This document shows, piece after piece, positions 36,379 through 46,243 of a stretch of DNA of 64,000 nucleotides. The notes beneath the pieces were generated by a model. It was not told the origin of the DNA. It worked only from the letters and a program-made list of their open reading frames with translations, and ran no database searches. The DNA is from Chroogloeocystis siderophila 5.2 s.c.1 (GTDB lineage: Bacteria; Cyanobacteriota; Cyanobacteriia; Cyanobacteriales; Chroococcidiopsidaceae). Both the position numbers and the translations under genes were made by a program. Positions within the stretch are counted from its first letter, which is position 1. The number at the start of each line of letters is the position of its first letter. Where the stretch lies: contig NZ_MRCC01000012.1 of NCBI RefSeq assembly GCF_001904655.1, forward strand, positions 62,001 through 126,000. The letters run 5' to 3'.

Positions 36379-36954
36379 TTAGGCAAAAATTGGTTGTAAA
36401 TCTAAAACAAATCCAGGAAGAACATCTTCACCGGATAAAGTTGTCGGTGCAGCTAAAATTTTCACTTCTTGCCCAGCGCGATAAATTTCTACTTGTTTAG
36501 TACTAGGATCAATTAACCAACCAAGTTGTAAACCGTTGTCTAAGTATTCTTGCATTTTGACTTGAGTATCAGCCAACTCATCAGTTTCCGAAAGCAGTTT
36601 GATCGCAAAATCTGGACACAAAGGTAGAAACTTCTTTCTTTGCGCTTGAGTTAAAGCATTCCAGCGCTCAATTCTTACCCAAGAAACATCAGGAGAACGC
36701 GTTGCACCATTTGGTGAGCGAAAACCTGTCGAAGAGTCAAAAGCTTTTCCGAGGTTGGTTTGGCGATTCCAATTACCAAGGTCAATATAAATTTCAAGGT
36801 TTCTATTTCCCGTCTCTCCTCCCCTAGGTGGCATAATAATTAATTCTCCCCTAGTGGTTAATTCTAATTGCAACTCGCGATTAGCAGCGGCGAGTTGTTC
36901 GAACTGCTCATCAGTAAGTTTGAGAACTAGGGGAAGTTGTAGAGTGACACTCAT
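36379..36954 (-). CDS. Uma2-family (DUF820) putative nuclease, 191 aa
   Basis: Matches the Uma2/DUF820 family of PD-(D/E)xK-like proteins that is greatly expanded in cyanobacteria. The N-terminus LTDEQFEQLAAANRELQLELTTRGELIIMPP and the core SPDVSWVRIERWNAL then PDFAIKLLSETD supply the catalytic-type Asp and Glu positions. LGWLIDPSTKQVEIYR completes the fold. Activity is inferred from fold only; biological role unknown. Confidence 0.9.
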   Translation of the reverse strand: MSVTLQLPLVLKLTDEQFEQLAAANRELQLELTTRGELIIMPPRGGETGNRNLEIYIDLGNWNRQTNLGKAFDSSTGFRSPNGATRSPDVSWVRIERWNALTQAQRKKFLPLCPDFAIKLLSETDELADTQVKMQEYLDNGLQLGWLIDPSTKQVEIYRAGQEVKILAAPTTLSGEDVLPGFVLDLQPIFA

Positions 36955-37044
36955 ATTACATCAAATCCTAGGATTAATGCCAGAAAAAAGCGATCGCTGC
37001 TTCTCAAGTGTAATTAAAAGCGATCGCACTTCTTAAATCACGAA

Positions 37045-38688
<1,644 letters not shown>

Positions 38689-38849
38689 ACTCAACTCCTC
38701 TCAGGAATTTAACAATATTTAATCTTTCCTTATTATGCCTTTATCTACAAGCTAAGCGGCGATCGCTATGCCTACAAATCAATGTACAATCTTGGTCAAG
38801 TCTTGGAGGTTGGTAAGCGATCATTGGTAAAAACCTTTGTTCGCTATCC

Positions 38850-38880
38850 GTTACCATTTACCTATTACCCATTACCAAAT
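38850..38880. repeat. TTACC-type tandem short repeat, copy C
   Basis: Degenerate heptamers (GTTACCA, TTTACCT, ATTACCC, ATTACCA) fill the 31 bp that end 18 bp before the amidotransferase ATG at 38899. Compare 22391-22413 and 36261-36284. Confidence 0.55.
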
Positions 38881-38898
38881 CAAAATCCTTAAGCTCTC

Positions 38899-39666
38899 AT
38901 GTGTCAACTGCTGGGAATGAACTGCAATGTTCCAACAGATATTTGTTTTTCGTTTGAGGGCTTTTCGGCGCGGGGAGGAAGAACAGACGAACATCAAGAC
39001 GGTTGGGGGATTGCTTTTTTTGAAGGTTTGGGATGTCGGATCTTTCTAGATGCTAAACCCGCGATCGCCTCTCCCGTTGCAGATTTAGTACGACGCTATC
39101 CGATTCACTCTACACATGTCATTGCACATATCCGTAAAGCAACTCAAGGTGGAATTGCGTTAGTTAATTGTCATCCGTTTCAACGCGAACTCTGGGGACG
39201 ATACTGGGTATTTGCGCACAATGGCAATCTTTTAGATTTTCACGCACAGATAACTCATTATCAGCCAGTAGGTCAAACTGATAGCGAACGTGCCTTCTGC
39301 TTAATTCTCGAAGCTTTACGACAAAGCTTTCCTACAGGCAAGCCTCTATTAAAAGAATTATATCCTGTGTTGCGCGACATCACCGCATTGATCGCCGACA
39401 AAGGTATTTTTAACTATCTACTTTCTGATGGCGAACACTTTTTCACCTACTGTTCAACAAAGCTATGCTACATTGTCCGACAAGCACCGTTTGCGGCAGC
39501 ACATTTAATCGATGAAGATATTACAGTAGACTTTCAAAAGCTCACTACACCATGCGATCGCGTTGCGGTGATTGCTACAACTCCCCTGACGGATAACGAA
39601 GTTTGGACGCAGATTCACCCAGGAGAACTACTCGTCTTTCAGGATGGTTTACCTTATAAATTTTAA
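38899..39666 (+). CDS. Class II glutamine amidotransferase (YafJ-like), 255 aa
   Basis: MCQLLGMNCNVPTDICFSFEG begins with the Cys2 nucleophile of Ntn amidotransferases (written in two parts: MCQLLGMN, then CNVPTDICFSF). DGWGIAFFEG, IRKATQGG and FAHNGNL are further glutaminase signatures, and TDSERAFCLIL follows. No synthase domain is attached, so the acceptor is unknown. YafJ-like proteins may be glutamine-dependent hydrolases. The downstream flank is the stem-loop repeat and degraded cas region. Confidence 0.87.
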   Translation: MCQLLGMNCNVPTDICFSFEGFSARGGRTDEHQDGWGIAFFEGLGCRIFLDAKPAIASPVADLVRRYPIHSTHVIAHIRKATQGGIALVNCHPFQRELWGRYWVFAHNGNLLDFHAQITHYQPVGQTDSERAFCLILEALRQSFPTGKPLLKELYPVLRDITALIADKGIFNYLLSDGEHFFTYCSTKLCYIVRQAPFAAAHLIDEDITVDFQKLTTPCDRVAVIATTPLTDNEVWTQIHPGELLVFQDGLPYKF

Positions 39667-39693
39667 AATTAAAAAGTTCTCTTTGGTAAACAG

Positions 39694-39733
39694 TTAACAG
39701 TGAAGAGAGTATAGAAAGACTTTGTCAACTGTC
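39694..39733 (+). repeat. 40-bp stem-loop repeat, copy 2
   Basis: Matches 11641-11680 at 35 of 40 positions by eye. Its arms extend as ACAGTT/AACTGT (39690-39695 and 39727-39732). It lies 28 bp after a stop codon, like copy 1. Confidence 0.6.
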
Positions 39734-40072
39734 AGCTAGATAGTTGAGAAAATTTAGCACTACAAAAACTTCTATCTTCGTGACTGACTAAAAGAAATGT
39801 GACACTCTCCTATTTGGATCTAAACCAGCCCTAGGAAAATGCCACTAATCACCTTGTCTTTTGTAAGTGGAGGTATCTTGGTATGAACGCTTTGTCTGAC
39901 ATATTATTGCAATAAATTCTTAATTAAATCAAGTAGTTGCTGATTAGATTTGAAAATTCAATACAAAGAGGAACGAGTAATAAACCTCTTGCATGAATGC
40001 GATCGCCCATAGCGCTGCTATGCATAGTCGGGAAAATGGCGAAAGGCGAAGGCTTAACTGACGGGTGTTGCC
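39734..40072. other. Left boundary of the degraded cas region
   Basis: No gene is seen. ACCTCTTGCATGAAT near 39983 matches the end of the MITE-like element at 32644. CATAGC-GCT-GCTATG nearby forms a hairpin. The cas3 reading frame opens at 40058, immediately after these elements. This suggests that a mobile element or its excision removed the front of cas3. Confidence 0.5.
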
Positions 40073-41765
40073 TACAGCACTCTGGTGCAACTTTATAAGC
40101 ACTGGCAGGAGTTGGGAACTTTTGGGCAAACTCAGTTGTGCTTGATGTCTGCAACCTTTGATGACAGACCATTACAAGGGTTAGAGGTAGAGCGATATGA
40201 GCTAGACACTGAAGATCTTGCTCATGCAGAATTGGCGGCAAAAGTGACTCGCCCGAAGCCTGTCTTTAGAGCCGCTGTTGAGGATGTTGTAGATGTTGCT
40301 GCTTTAGTGGAAGCTCATCACTTGCCAGGAAGCTTATCGCTTGTGGTTGTTAATACAGTAGAGCGCGCACGCGAAATTGGGAGATTAATATCAAACTTAG
40401 CGCCACTGGTCATCCACAGTCAGTTTTTAGGCATTGACCGCGAGAAGTTACAGCAGAAGTCAAAGGTTATCAAGGAGTCATTGTTGCAACTCAAGTCGTA
40501 GAAGCAGGGGTAGATCTAGATGCCGTGCTGATTACAGAACTATGTCCTTGGTCTTCGTTTGTGCAGCGCTACGGGCGGTGTAGGCGTAAGCGAACAGAGA
40601 ATACAGTGCAGATTCATTGGCTCGACTATCAACAAGAATGGAAAACGCGTCCTTATGATGCTACAGAATGTGAAGCAACCCGCGATCGCTCAGTGCAACT
40701 GCCAGATGCAAGTCTCCATAAACTTGCTGAAATTCCTTTACCAAAGCTGGATTTACCAAGTTACCAGTTGACGAAGCGCGATGTCAAAACGTTCTTCTGC
40801 ACCCACCCCAAAAACCGAGACACAATATACACAATTTCCCAATATGTTCGCGATCCGACGGCTTTCACAGTAGCAGTAGTGTGGTCGATTGAGCCGCCAA
40901 AAAGCTTGCCGCATCAAAAATTTACCTGCCCAGTTTCGACTCAGGAACTAAAAAATTTCTGCAAGTCCTATGGTGTTATCCCGCGAGTTTGGGGTGAAGA
41001 GACTTGGGAGAACAAAGAACCAAAACACGGTGATGTTGTATGGCTACCACTCGCTGCTGGTGGCTATTCACAAGAAAGAGGATGGATAGCAAACCCTGAT
41101 GATAAATGCCAAGCATACAGTTTGGAAGTAGAACTAGAGTACAATGACCCGCTCTTTCCCTATGCTTTATCGCTAGGAATTCACTTGCAAGATACCGAAG
41201 CAGCATTGCGCGAGGTGATTCCCTATCTCCAAATGCTGAAAATTCCTGAAAGGCTCATCGAGGAAATTTGTCGCTGTGCGCGGTGGCATGATTAGGGTAA
41301 AGCACATCAGGTTTGGCAAGCATATGCGCAGGCTCAAGGAGAACTCTTAGCAAAGTCTACAAATTACAGTTCCCCAGTGCAAATGAAAGGCTATCGCCAT
41401 GAGTTAGCAAGTGCGATCGCCGCAGCAACTCAAGGTACTTCGTTTTTGTCGCAATACCTCATTGCGGCGCATCATGGCAAAGTCCGCGACAGCTTGATGC
41501 CGACTAACCCTAACGAACAATATAAAAAAACAGGTTTTAAGAGGCGTTGAGTTGGGGACGCACTTACCCAAAGTTGAGATTTCAGGCGTTGAGACACTAC
41601 CTGCTGTGGAAGTCATTTTCTCGTAACTGGAAGTAACAAGTCAGGAATTTGCTGCGCGAGTACGGACCATTCAGACTAATTTACCTCGAAGCCTTAATTC
41701 GCAATGCCGATGTGAAAGCATCTCGATATTGTGAGGAGAAAGCAAAACATGGTAATAGCAAATAA
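40073..41765 (+). pseudogene. Degraded Cas3 helicase-nuclease with C-terminal HD domain (type I-G/I-U-like)
   Basis: The first surviving frame begins in the helicase after the DEAH region (TQLCLMSATFDDRP) and reads LVIHSQFLGIDREK. It is shifted near 40460, and a second frame continues GVIVATQVVEAGVDL and SFVQRYGRCRRK, helicase motifs V and VI. This frame ends at TAG 41293, exactly where HD nucleases have HDWGKAH (here H-D-amber-G-K-A-H). Past it are YRHELASA, YLIAAHHGKVRDSL and, after more frame breaks, GPFRLIYLEALIRNADVKAS, ending at TAA 41763. Walker A and DEAH are missing. HD at the C-terminus is the arrangement I know from type I-G (formerly I-U) Cas3. Confidence 0.85.
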
Positions 41766-42024
41766 GGCAATCACCTTTCTTCATCTGACGCCCACAACTG
41801 CGATCGCGTGGTTAAAAGCCGTGGGATTATTGCGGTTGTCTGGCGCTAGAGGTTACTGGGATGACTGTTTTTATCTGGAATCATCAGCAGAAGATTTAGT
41901 TGAGAAGATTCTCAAAAACTATCAACATCATCGGCAATCAACCCACACAGACTTAGAACCTGGGGTGGCTCTTCTGGGGTTCGATTTCGTCGTAGAGTCA
42001 ACGACCAAACAGAAGTATCAACAA
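41749..42024 (+). pseudogene. N-terminal fragment of a Csx17/Csb3-like Cas protein
   Basis: Begins at ATG 41749, overlapping the end of cas3 by 17 bp as in an intact cas operon. ITFLHLTPTTAIAWLKAVGLLRLSGARGYWDD resembles, by pattern, the N-terminus of the large Csx17 or Csb3 proteins of type I-G systems (key parts AIAWLKAVGLLRL and ARGYWDD). After about 90 codons the homology stops where a VapB gene begins on the opposite strand, and the frame degenerates. The exact family is uncertain; a cas role follows from position and pattern. Confidence 0.5.
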
Positions 42025-42027
42025 CCA

Positions 42028-42228
42028 TCATGCTCGTTGTCGTTGTTGCTTATAGTCATAATCTGGATCATAGTCGATTGTGCCAAAAAGTTCCAAAACT
42101 TTCAATTGTTTACGCCACTGACTATATTCCTGCAACGCTGCTTCAATCACTATCTTCTCTGTTTGATGTTCGCCCAGAGTCAACGCTTCTTGGATCAATG
42201 TCGGATCAATTTCAATATTCGTTGTCAT
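42028..42228 (-). CDS. VapB-type antitoxin, orphan, 66 aa
   Basis: MTTNIEIDPTLIQEALTLG followed by KIVIEAALQEY is the ribbon-helix-helix start of VapB antitoxins of the DUF2191 kind, and the tail LFGTIDYDPDYDYKQQR is the toxin-wrapping C-terminus. The sequence is intact. Its PIN-domain VapC toxin should follow at lower coordinates but is absent: the cas fragment begins there. It is therefore an orphan antitoxin embedded in the cas remains, perhaps left by insertion and later deletion. Confidence 0.82.
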   Translation of the reverse strand: MTTNIEIDPTLIQEALTLGEHQTEKIVIEAALQEYSQWRKQLKVLELFGTIDYDPDYDYKQQRQRA

Positions 42229-42421
42229 CGGTTCGCATCTCCAACATTGACACCATCAAACTGGGCAACTCTATTATTTTATATCTCTCTGCAAACCGAT
42301 CGCACCTTTGTCTTTTACAGACAATTCTCTACGAGATGGCAAAGCCGAACGGAACATATTGAGAAGGGGCGATCGCACTGCTCCATAAAACATTATGAAT
42401 CGCCCTGCTACAAGCTCTCCT

Positions 42422-42646
42422 TTAACTCACTCGTTCAAGCCGTTCAGCCAGCCACACCTTAACAATCGATTCACGACTCACCCCAAGTCGCCTCGCCTCT
42501 CGATCTAATGCATCCAACATCCACTCAGGAAAATCGATCGTCACCGCTCTCGATTCATGTCCCGGACGACGAGCTTGGGAAAGATCCAAAAATTCAGTAA
42601 TCGTTTCACCTTGATCAAAGCGCTGGTCAAATACTTCCGCCTTCAT
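42422..42646 (-). CDS. brnA: BrnA-family antitoxin, 74 aa
   Basis: A ribbon-helix-helix protein with a C-terminal DNA-binding half: RAVTIDFPEWMLDALDREAR and LGVSRESIVKVWLAERL. The N-terminal MKAEVFDQRFDQGETITEFLDL is the toxin-contact part. It starts 20 bp inside the end of the brnT gene, the standard toxin-first overlap of BrnTA operons, and would repress the operon with the toxin. It looks intact. Confidence 0.85.
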   Translation of the reverse strand: MKAEVFDQRFDQGETITEFLDLSQARRPGHESRAVTIDFPEWMLDALDREARRLGVSRESIVKVWLAERLERVS

Positions 42647-42896
42647 AAATCTCCACCTCCTCTATTCGTGCCCGTCGAACGGATATGATTCGGACTCTTG
42701 ATTCTCGATAGGTAATCACCGCTGACCAATGTTTAGCCTTAATTTTACCAATCACCAAAAATCTGGCTTCATCCTCGATTCTCGCGGGAATTTCAATGCG
42801 ATCAATATCCATCCACAATTGTTGAGCCTCTGTAAAGTCAATGCCATGCTTTTGCTGATTAGATTGACTCTTTTGTGGATCAAACTCAAACTCCAT
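42627..42896 (-). CDS. brnT: BrnT-family RNase toxin, 89 aa
   Basis: MEFEFDPQKSQSNQQKHGIDFTEA is the hallmark N-terminus of BrnT, a RelE-fold ribonuclease that halts translation. ITYRESRVRIISVRRA supplies the basic catalytic strand with its arginines. Length and end are normal and no frame damage is seen, so the BrnT-BrnA pair may be functional. It sits between the cas remains and an ABC-transporter pseudogene. Confidence 0.88.
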   Translation of the reverse strand: MEFEFDPQKSQSNQQKHGIDFTEAQQLWMDIDRIEIPARIEDEARFLVIGKIKAKHWSAVITYRESRVRIISVRRARIEEVEIYEGGSI

Positions 42897-42952
42897 ATCG
42901 CTGTCAACTGGCTCACCTTGTACAGGCTAGAATGTCCCCATTTTATTGAATC

Positions 42953-43716
42953 ATGACTCAGGTTCCTTTTGTACATCTACTACGCTATACCAAACCCTAT
43001 CAGGTGCAAGTTTGGGGCGCAACGTTCTGGTCTATCTTCCGCACCTTATTGTACTTGGCACCGCCTTATCTGATCGGCGTTGCGGTGGATGTGGTCGTTG
43101 AGCAAGAAACCTCGCTGATTGCTCGATTTGGCGTTCAAAATCCCCTGACTCAATTATTCGTGCTGTCTCTGCTGATGATCGCCACCTGGGGCTTGGAATC
43201 CCTCAGCCAGTATGGAGCCGACAAACTCTGGCGAAATCTGGAACCCTTCAGCATGAACTACGAGTCGATACTTACAACCAACCTGCAAGAGCTAGATCTT
43301 GCCTACTTTGAAGACCACAGTACAGGAACCCTGCTATCCATTCTCAACGAAGACATTAACCAGCTAGAGCGTTTTCTCAACTCCGGTGCCCAGGATCTGA
43401 TCAGCTTCTTTGCACGGGTGCTTGCTGTTGGCTCTCGGTATTGCTTGGTGGGCAATGGTGCCGCTTCCCTTCATTCTTTGGGGAACGTTTCTGTTTCAAT
43501 CTCGTTTGGCTCCTCGTTATGACACCGTGCGCGACCAGGCAGGGCTGATTAGCGATCGCCCATCGTCTTTCTACCATCCGCCATGCACATTGCATTTACG
43601 TGATGGATCAAGGTCAAATTGTCGAGCAAGGCACTCATGAAGAACTGCTGTCTGTGCATGGAACCTATGCCAATCTTTGGTCTGTACACTCAGGACTTTC
43701 ACCAACTCTGCGCTGA
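42953..43716 (+). pseudogene. ABC transporter pseudogene with HIP1-junction internal deletion
   Basis: The first frame encodes transmembrane-domain sequence (YTKPYQVQVWGATFWSIFR, LAYFEDHSTGTLLSILNEDI). A frameshift near 43410 moves it to LALGIAWWAMVPLPFILWG and [13 protein letters not shown]. The sequence then jumps directly to [20 protein letters not shown], the H-loop region at the end of an ATPase domain, and ends [18 protein letters not shown]. The join lies inside AGCGATCGCC near 43552-43561, where both halves can be read across the same GCGATCGC octamer. The missing part (second half of the membrane domain, Walker A, signature, Walker B) is several hundred residues. Confidence 0.87.
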
Positions 43717-43842
43717 TTGAAGCGCGTCAGGATGATGAACCAGTAATGCACTATTGCGTTGACGGGTCTTAGGGTTGATGCCAAACAGACGCACATATTG
43801 TAGAAGTTGTGCTACTGCGGCGATCGCCTCCTCTTCCCGCAT
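43699..43842 (-). CDS. Possible short gene fragment, 47 aa
   Basis: The minus strand opposite and beyond the ABC-pseudogene end encodes [20 protein letters not shown] then [10 protein letters not shown] and a stop. Its helical, charged composition looks protein-like. I cannot name a family, and the frame extends upstream without a better start. It may be the tail of another deleted gene in this region. Confidence 0.25.
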   Translation of the reverse strand: MREEEAIAAVAQLLQYVRLFGINPKTRQRNSALLVHHPDALQSAQSW

Positions 43843-43884
43843 CGCTTTAATTACGCCGCAATCTGACCAGGAATTTGCCCGAAG

Positions 43885-44184
43885 ATGAAAACTCTATTTC
43901 AGAATATTACTCGCGATCTTGCACCTGTCACCATGTTACTCGATGTCATTGCAACTAAAAGAGCGAAAAATACTAAGAAACATGACACCGTTTCTAAAAC
44001 TAATGCAAAATTTAAGTGGGGAATAGATAATTCCAAAGAATTAGAAAGTTGGGGACAGCGAATTAAAGTAACTGAGGAGATTTACTATTTGACTCGCTTT
44101 GCAAATTACCCAGATCGCTTATCTTGGTGGGGGAGATATTTGCGGTTTCTTGTGACTGCTGTGTTTAAAACTTTAGTCGCGTGA
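43885..44184 (+). CDS. Unrecognised small protein or gene fragment, 99 aa
   Basis: Family not recognised. The N-terminal 50 residues are Lys/Thr-rich. The C-terminal half, ELESWGQRIKVTEEIYYLTRF and RLSWWGRYLRFLVTAVFKTL, looks amphipathic and could touch a membrane. No clear ribosome-binding site precedes the ATG. Its position at the edge of the degraded region suggests it may be a fragment of a larger gene. Confidence 0.35.
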   Translation: MKTLFQNITRDLAPVTMLLDVIATKRAKNTKKHDTVSKTNAKFKWGIDNSKELESWGQRIKVTEEIYYLTRFANYPDRLSWWGRYLRFLVTAVFKTLVA

Positions 44185-44300
44185 TTCAAGTGGAAATTAT
44201 GAAATAAAGCGGAGTAGACAGCGATATCCCTACTTTGGATAGACGTAAGTTTGGATGATGCTGTTCTACGGTGTGATTAATTCAAAATTTTTAGTTGTCT

Positions 44301-44717
44301 ATGTCTTCTACGCACAACCCACATCGCCGCAAGGAAATTTTACGCGGTGTTCTTGCTGTGTCTTTAGTTATTGTCGGAATTACGCATTTTCTCCGACCAG
44401 AGCAATATGCGCGGATTGTACCGCCACCATTTCCGCCCTTCGCTTCAGTCTATTTGAGTGGTGTATTTGAGATTCTCGGTGGTATTGGGTTATTGATTCC
44501 TAATATGAGTGTCACAGCAGCCTGGTGTTTAATTGCTTTATTTATCGGGGTGTTTCCAGCGAATATTTATATGACTATACACAACATCAAAGTTGAGGGA
44601 ATTCCTCATAGTCAATTGCTGTATTTAGCAAGATTACCGCTACAAGCTGTGTTAATTGCCTGGGCGTATTGGTATACTCGCAATCGAGAGACACAATTAG
44701 AAACGACAGACGGATAA
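44301..44717 (+). CDS. DoxX-family membrane protein, about 138 aa
   Basis: Four hydrophobic helices with the DoxX pattern: GVLAVSLVIVGITHFLRPEQY, then SVYLSGVFEILGGIGLLIP, AWCLIALFIGVFPANIYM and LYLARLPLQAVLIAWAYW. DoxX proteins are small quinol- or thiol-linked membrane proteins of poorly defined role. The start is set at ATG 44301, two codons after a TTG. No operon partner is evident. Confidence 0.82.
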   Translation: MSSTHNPHRRKEILRGVLAVSLVIVGITHFLRPEQYARIVPPPFPPFASVYLSGVFEILGGIGLLIPNMSVTAAWCLIALFIGVFPANIYMTIHNIKVEGIPHSQLLYLARLPLQAVLIAWAYWYTRNRETQLETTDG

Positions 44718-44803
44718 TTTAATATAAATGCGATCGCTTAGCTGCTAGATTTTATAATCATAACTACATCTCGCAAAAATGATAATCTTTATCGATAGCA
44801 ACT

Positions 44804-45235
44804 ATGACTTCTACCGCAGCGCCTTTACCAAATTCACTTGCGCGTGTTGTGCAGCGCTTTCAACGACTTTCTAACCCGAAGCAACGTTACGAGCAGTTAG
44901 TTTGGTATGCTAAACGGCTAAAGGAATTTCCCGAAGGCGATAAAGTGTCAGAAAATAAAGTGCCAGGTTGTGTTTCGCAGGTGTATATTACGGCAAGGCT
45001 AGATCAGGGAAAAGTTTGGTATCAGGGTGATTCGGATTCTGCACTTGTGAAGGGGTTAGTTGCGGTATTAGTTGAAGGTTTGAGTGGGTTGTCACCTGAG
45101 GAAATTTTGCAAGTATCGCCAGAGTTTATTAAAGATACTGGATTGAATGCGAGTCTGACACCTTCGCGCAGTAATGGATTTTACAATATTTTTCAAAAAA
45201 TGAAGGAAAAGGCTTTGCAATTGCTGATGGAATAA
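44804..45235 (+). CDS. sufE: Cysteine desulfuration protein SufE, 143 aa
   Basis: SufE accepts persulfide sulfur from SufS and passes it to SufB for Fe-S cluster assembly. RYEQLVWYAKRLKEFP and NKVPGCVSQV are diagnostic, with Cys56 the sulfur acceptor. YNIFQKMKEKAL closes the fold. Length is normal. In cyanobacteria the gene usually stands apart from sufBCDS, as here. Confidence 0.93.
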   Translation: MTSTAAPLPNSLARVVQRFQRLSNPKQRYEQLVWYAKRLKEFPEGDKVSENKVPGCVSQVYITARLDQGKVWYQGDSDSALVKGLVAVLVEGLSGLSPEEILQVSPEFIKDTGLNASLTPSRSNGFYNIFQKMKEKALQLLME

Positions 45236-45329
45236 TGTGGAGATGCATAGCAAAGCCTGCGAAAAATAGCACAATGAGTTGTAAACTAGTCGAATGTATC
45301 TGTATTGCTACTCGATGAGTGATGCACTT

Positions 45330-46007
45330 TTACTGTTTCACAAACTTCCACAGAATTTTATAATCCCAATAGTAGTTGAGAGAATCAACAACACTGGGGA
45401 AATAGCTATTACTTTCCTTCATAAGCATAAAGTCGTTTAACATAAACTTTTGAGCAAAAACAGCAAATCCTGCATTCCGGAACGTGTCGGCAATAAAATT
45501 CAAGCTATAGTTTTGCACCTCGATATTAGACTCTGCTTCAATCATTTTCTGCCAATTTGCCCACAACGGATTGTCTGAATGACATCCTAATGCAGCGTAG
45601 TAAACTCCTTCAGCTTTTAAACAATCAAATATTTTTTGAGCGTGTTGCTTTAAATCTTGAATTAAGTATAAAACTTCATGACTAAAAGCAACATCAATTT
45701 CTGATTGAAATGACTCTAAATTATCACGAGCTTCGTAAGTTAATGGCAAACTCCCCTTATTTTCATTGGCAATTTGAATAGCTTGTCGCGCCACATCAAT
45801 TCCAATTCCTTTTTGGAAAGGCTTTTGCTGGTATAAAACTCGTAAAAATCCACCTTGATTACAACCAAAGTCAAGGACTGTTTTTCCTTTTAAGCTTTTT
45901 TCAGACATGCGCTCAATCATTACTTTCCACAATGGGTAATGATCGTCGAACATGGCATTTTCTTCTTGAGAATTGGTCAACCAAGTGTCAACAATTTTAC
46001 TAGTCAT
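45330..46007 (-). CDS. Class I SAM-dependent methyltransferase, 225 aa
   Basis: KTVLDFGCNQGGFLRVLY is motif I for SAM binding and GIGIDVARQAI the acidic strand-2 end. FSHEVLYLIQDLKQHAQKIF is the motif IV-V area. The rest is small-molecule methyltransferase-like with a helical lid. Substrate unknown. It is divergent from nikA across 236 bp, so it could share control with the nickel transporter, but nothing in its sequence identifies a metallophore role. Confidence 0.82.
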   Translation of the reverse strand: MTSKIVDTWLTNSQEENAMFDDHYPLWKVMIERMSEKSLKGKTVLDFGCNQGGFLRVLYQQKPFQKGIGIDVARQAIQIANENKGSLPLTYEARDNLESFQSEIDVAFSHEVLYLIQDLKQHAQKIFDCLKAEGVYYAALGCHSDNPLWANWQKMIEAESNIEVQNYSLNFIADTFRNAGFAVFAQKFMLNDFMLMKESNSYFPSVVDSLNYYWDYKILWKFVKQ

Positions 46008-46201
46008 GAGTTTATTCTCACTGTAAGATTACGTTTGAAAATTTGTTCAGATCGGCATATTAGAAATCAAAGCCTATCATTCTAATTCCTGTAAGTAAAA
46101 TACTCCCTGGGGGGATATTGACTAAATTACTATTATTTGAATTGCTAAAAATAAAGTGAATATGAGATTATTAAAAGTTAGAATAAGTAAAAATAATTAT
46201 A

Positions 46202-46237
46202 ATTACTAGTTTTAGATTTGCTGCCACTAGTAGTAAT
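46202..46237. promoter_or_regulatory. Inverted repeat overlapping the nikA translation start region
   Basis: ATTACTAGT (46202-46210) is mirrored by ACTAGT-AGTAAT (46226-46237), an imperfect inverted repeat with a 15-base spacer, ending six bases before the nikA ATG. It is a candidate operator for a nickel-responsive repressor or a leader hairpin masking initiation. It does not match the E. coli NikR site. Confidence 0.35.
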
Positions 46238-46243
46238 AAGTGT

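Noticed and set aside
39734-42030. CRISPR array accompanying the cas3 remnant
   Set aside because: I looked for direct repeats of 25-40 bp with regular spacers on both sides of the fragment and found none.
42230-42420. Protein-like residues (TDRTFVFYRQFSTRWQSRTE) on the plus strand after vapB
   Set aside because: They could be more cas or other gene debris, but I could not match them to a family and the frame is short and opposite the VapB promoter region.
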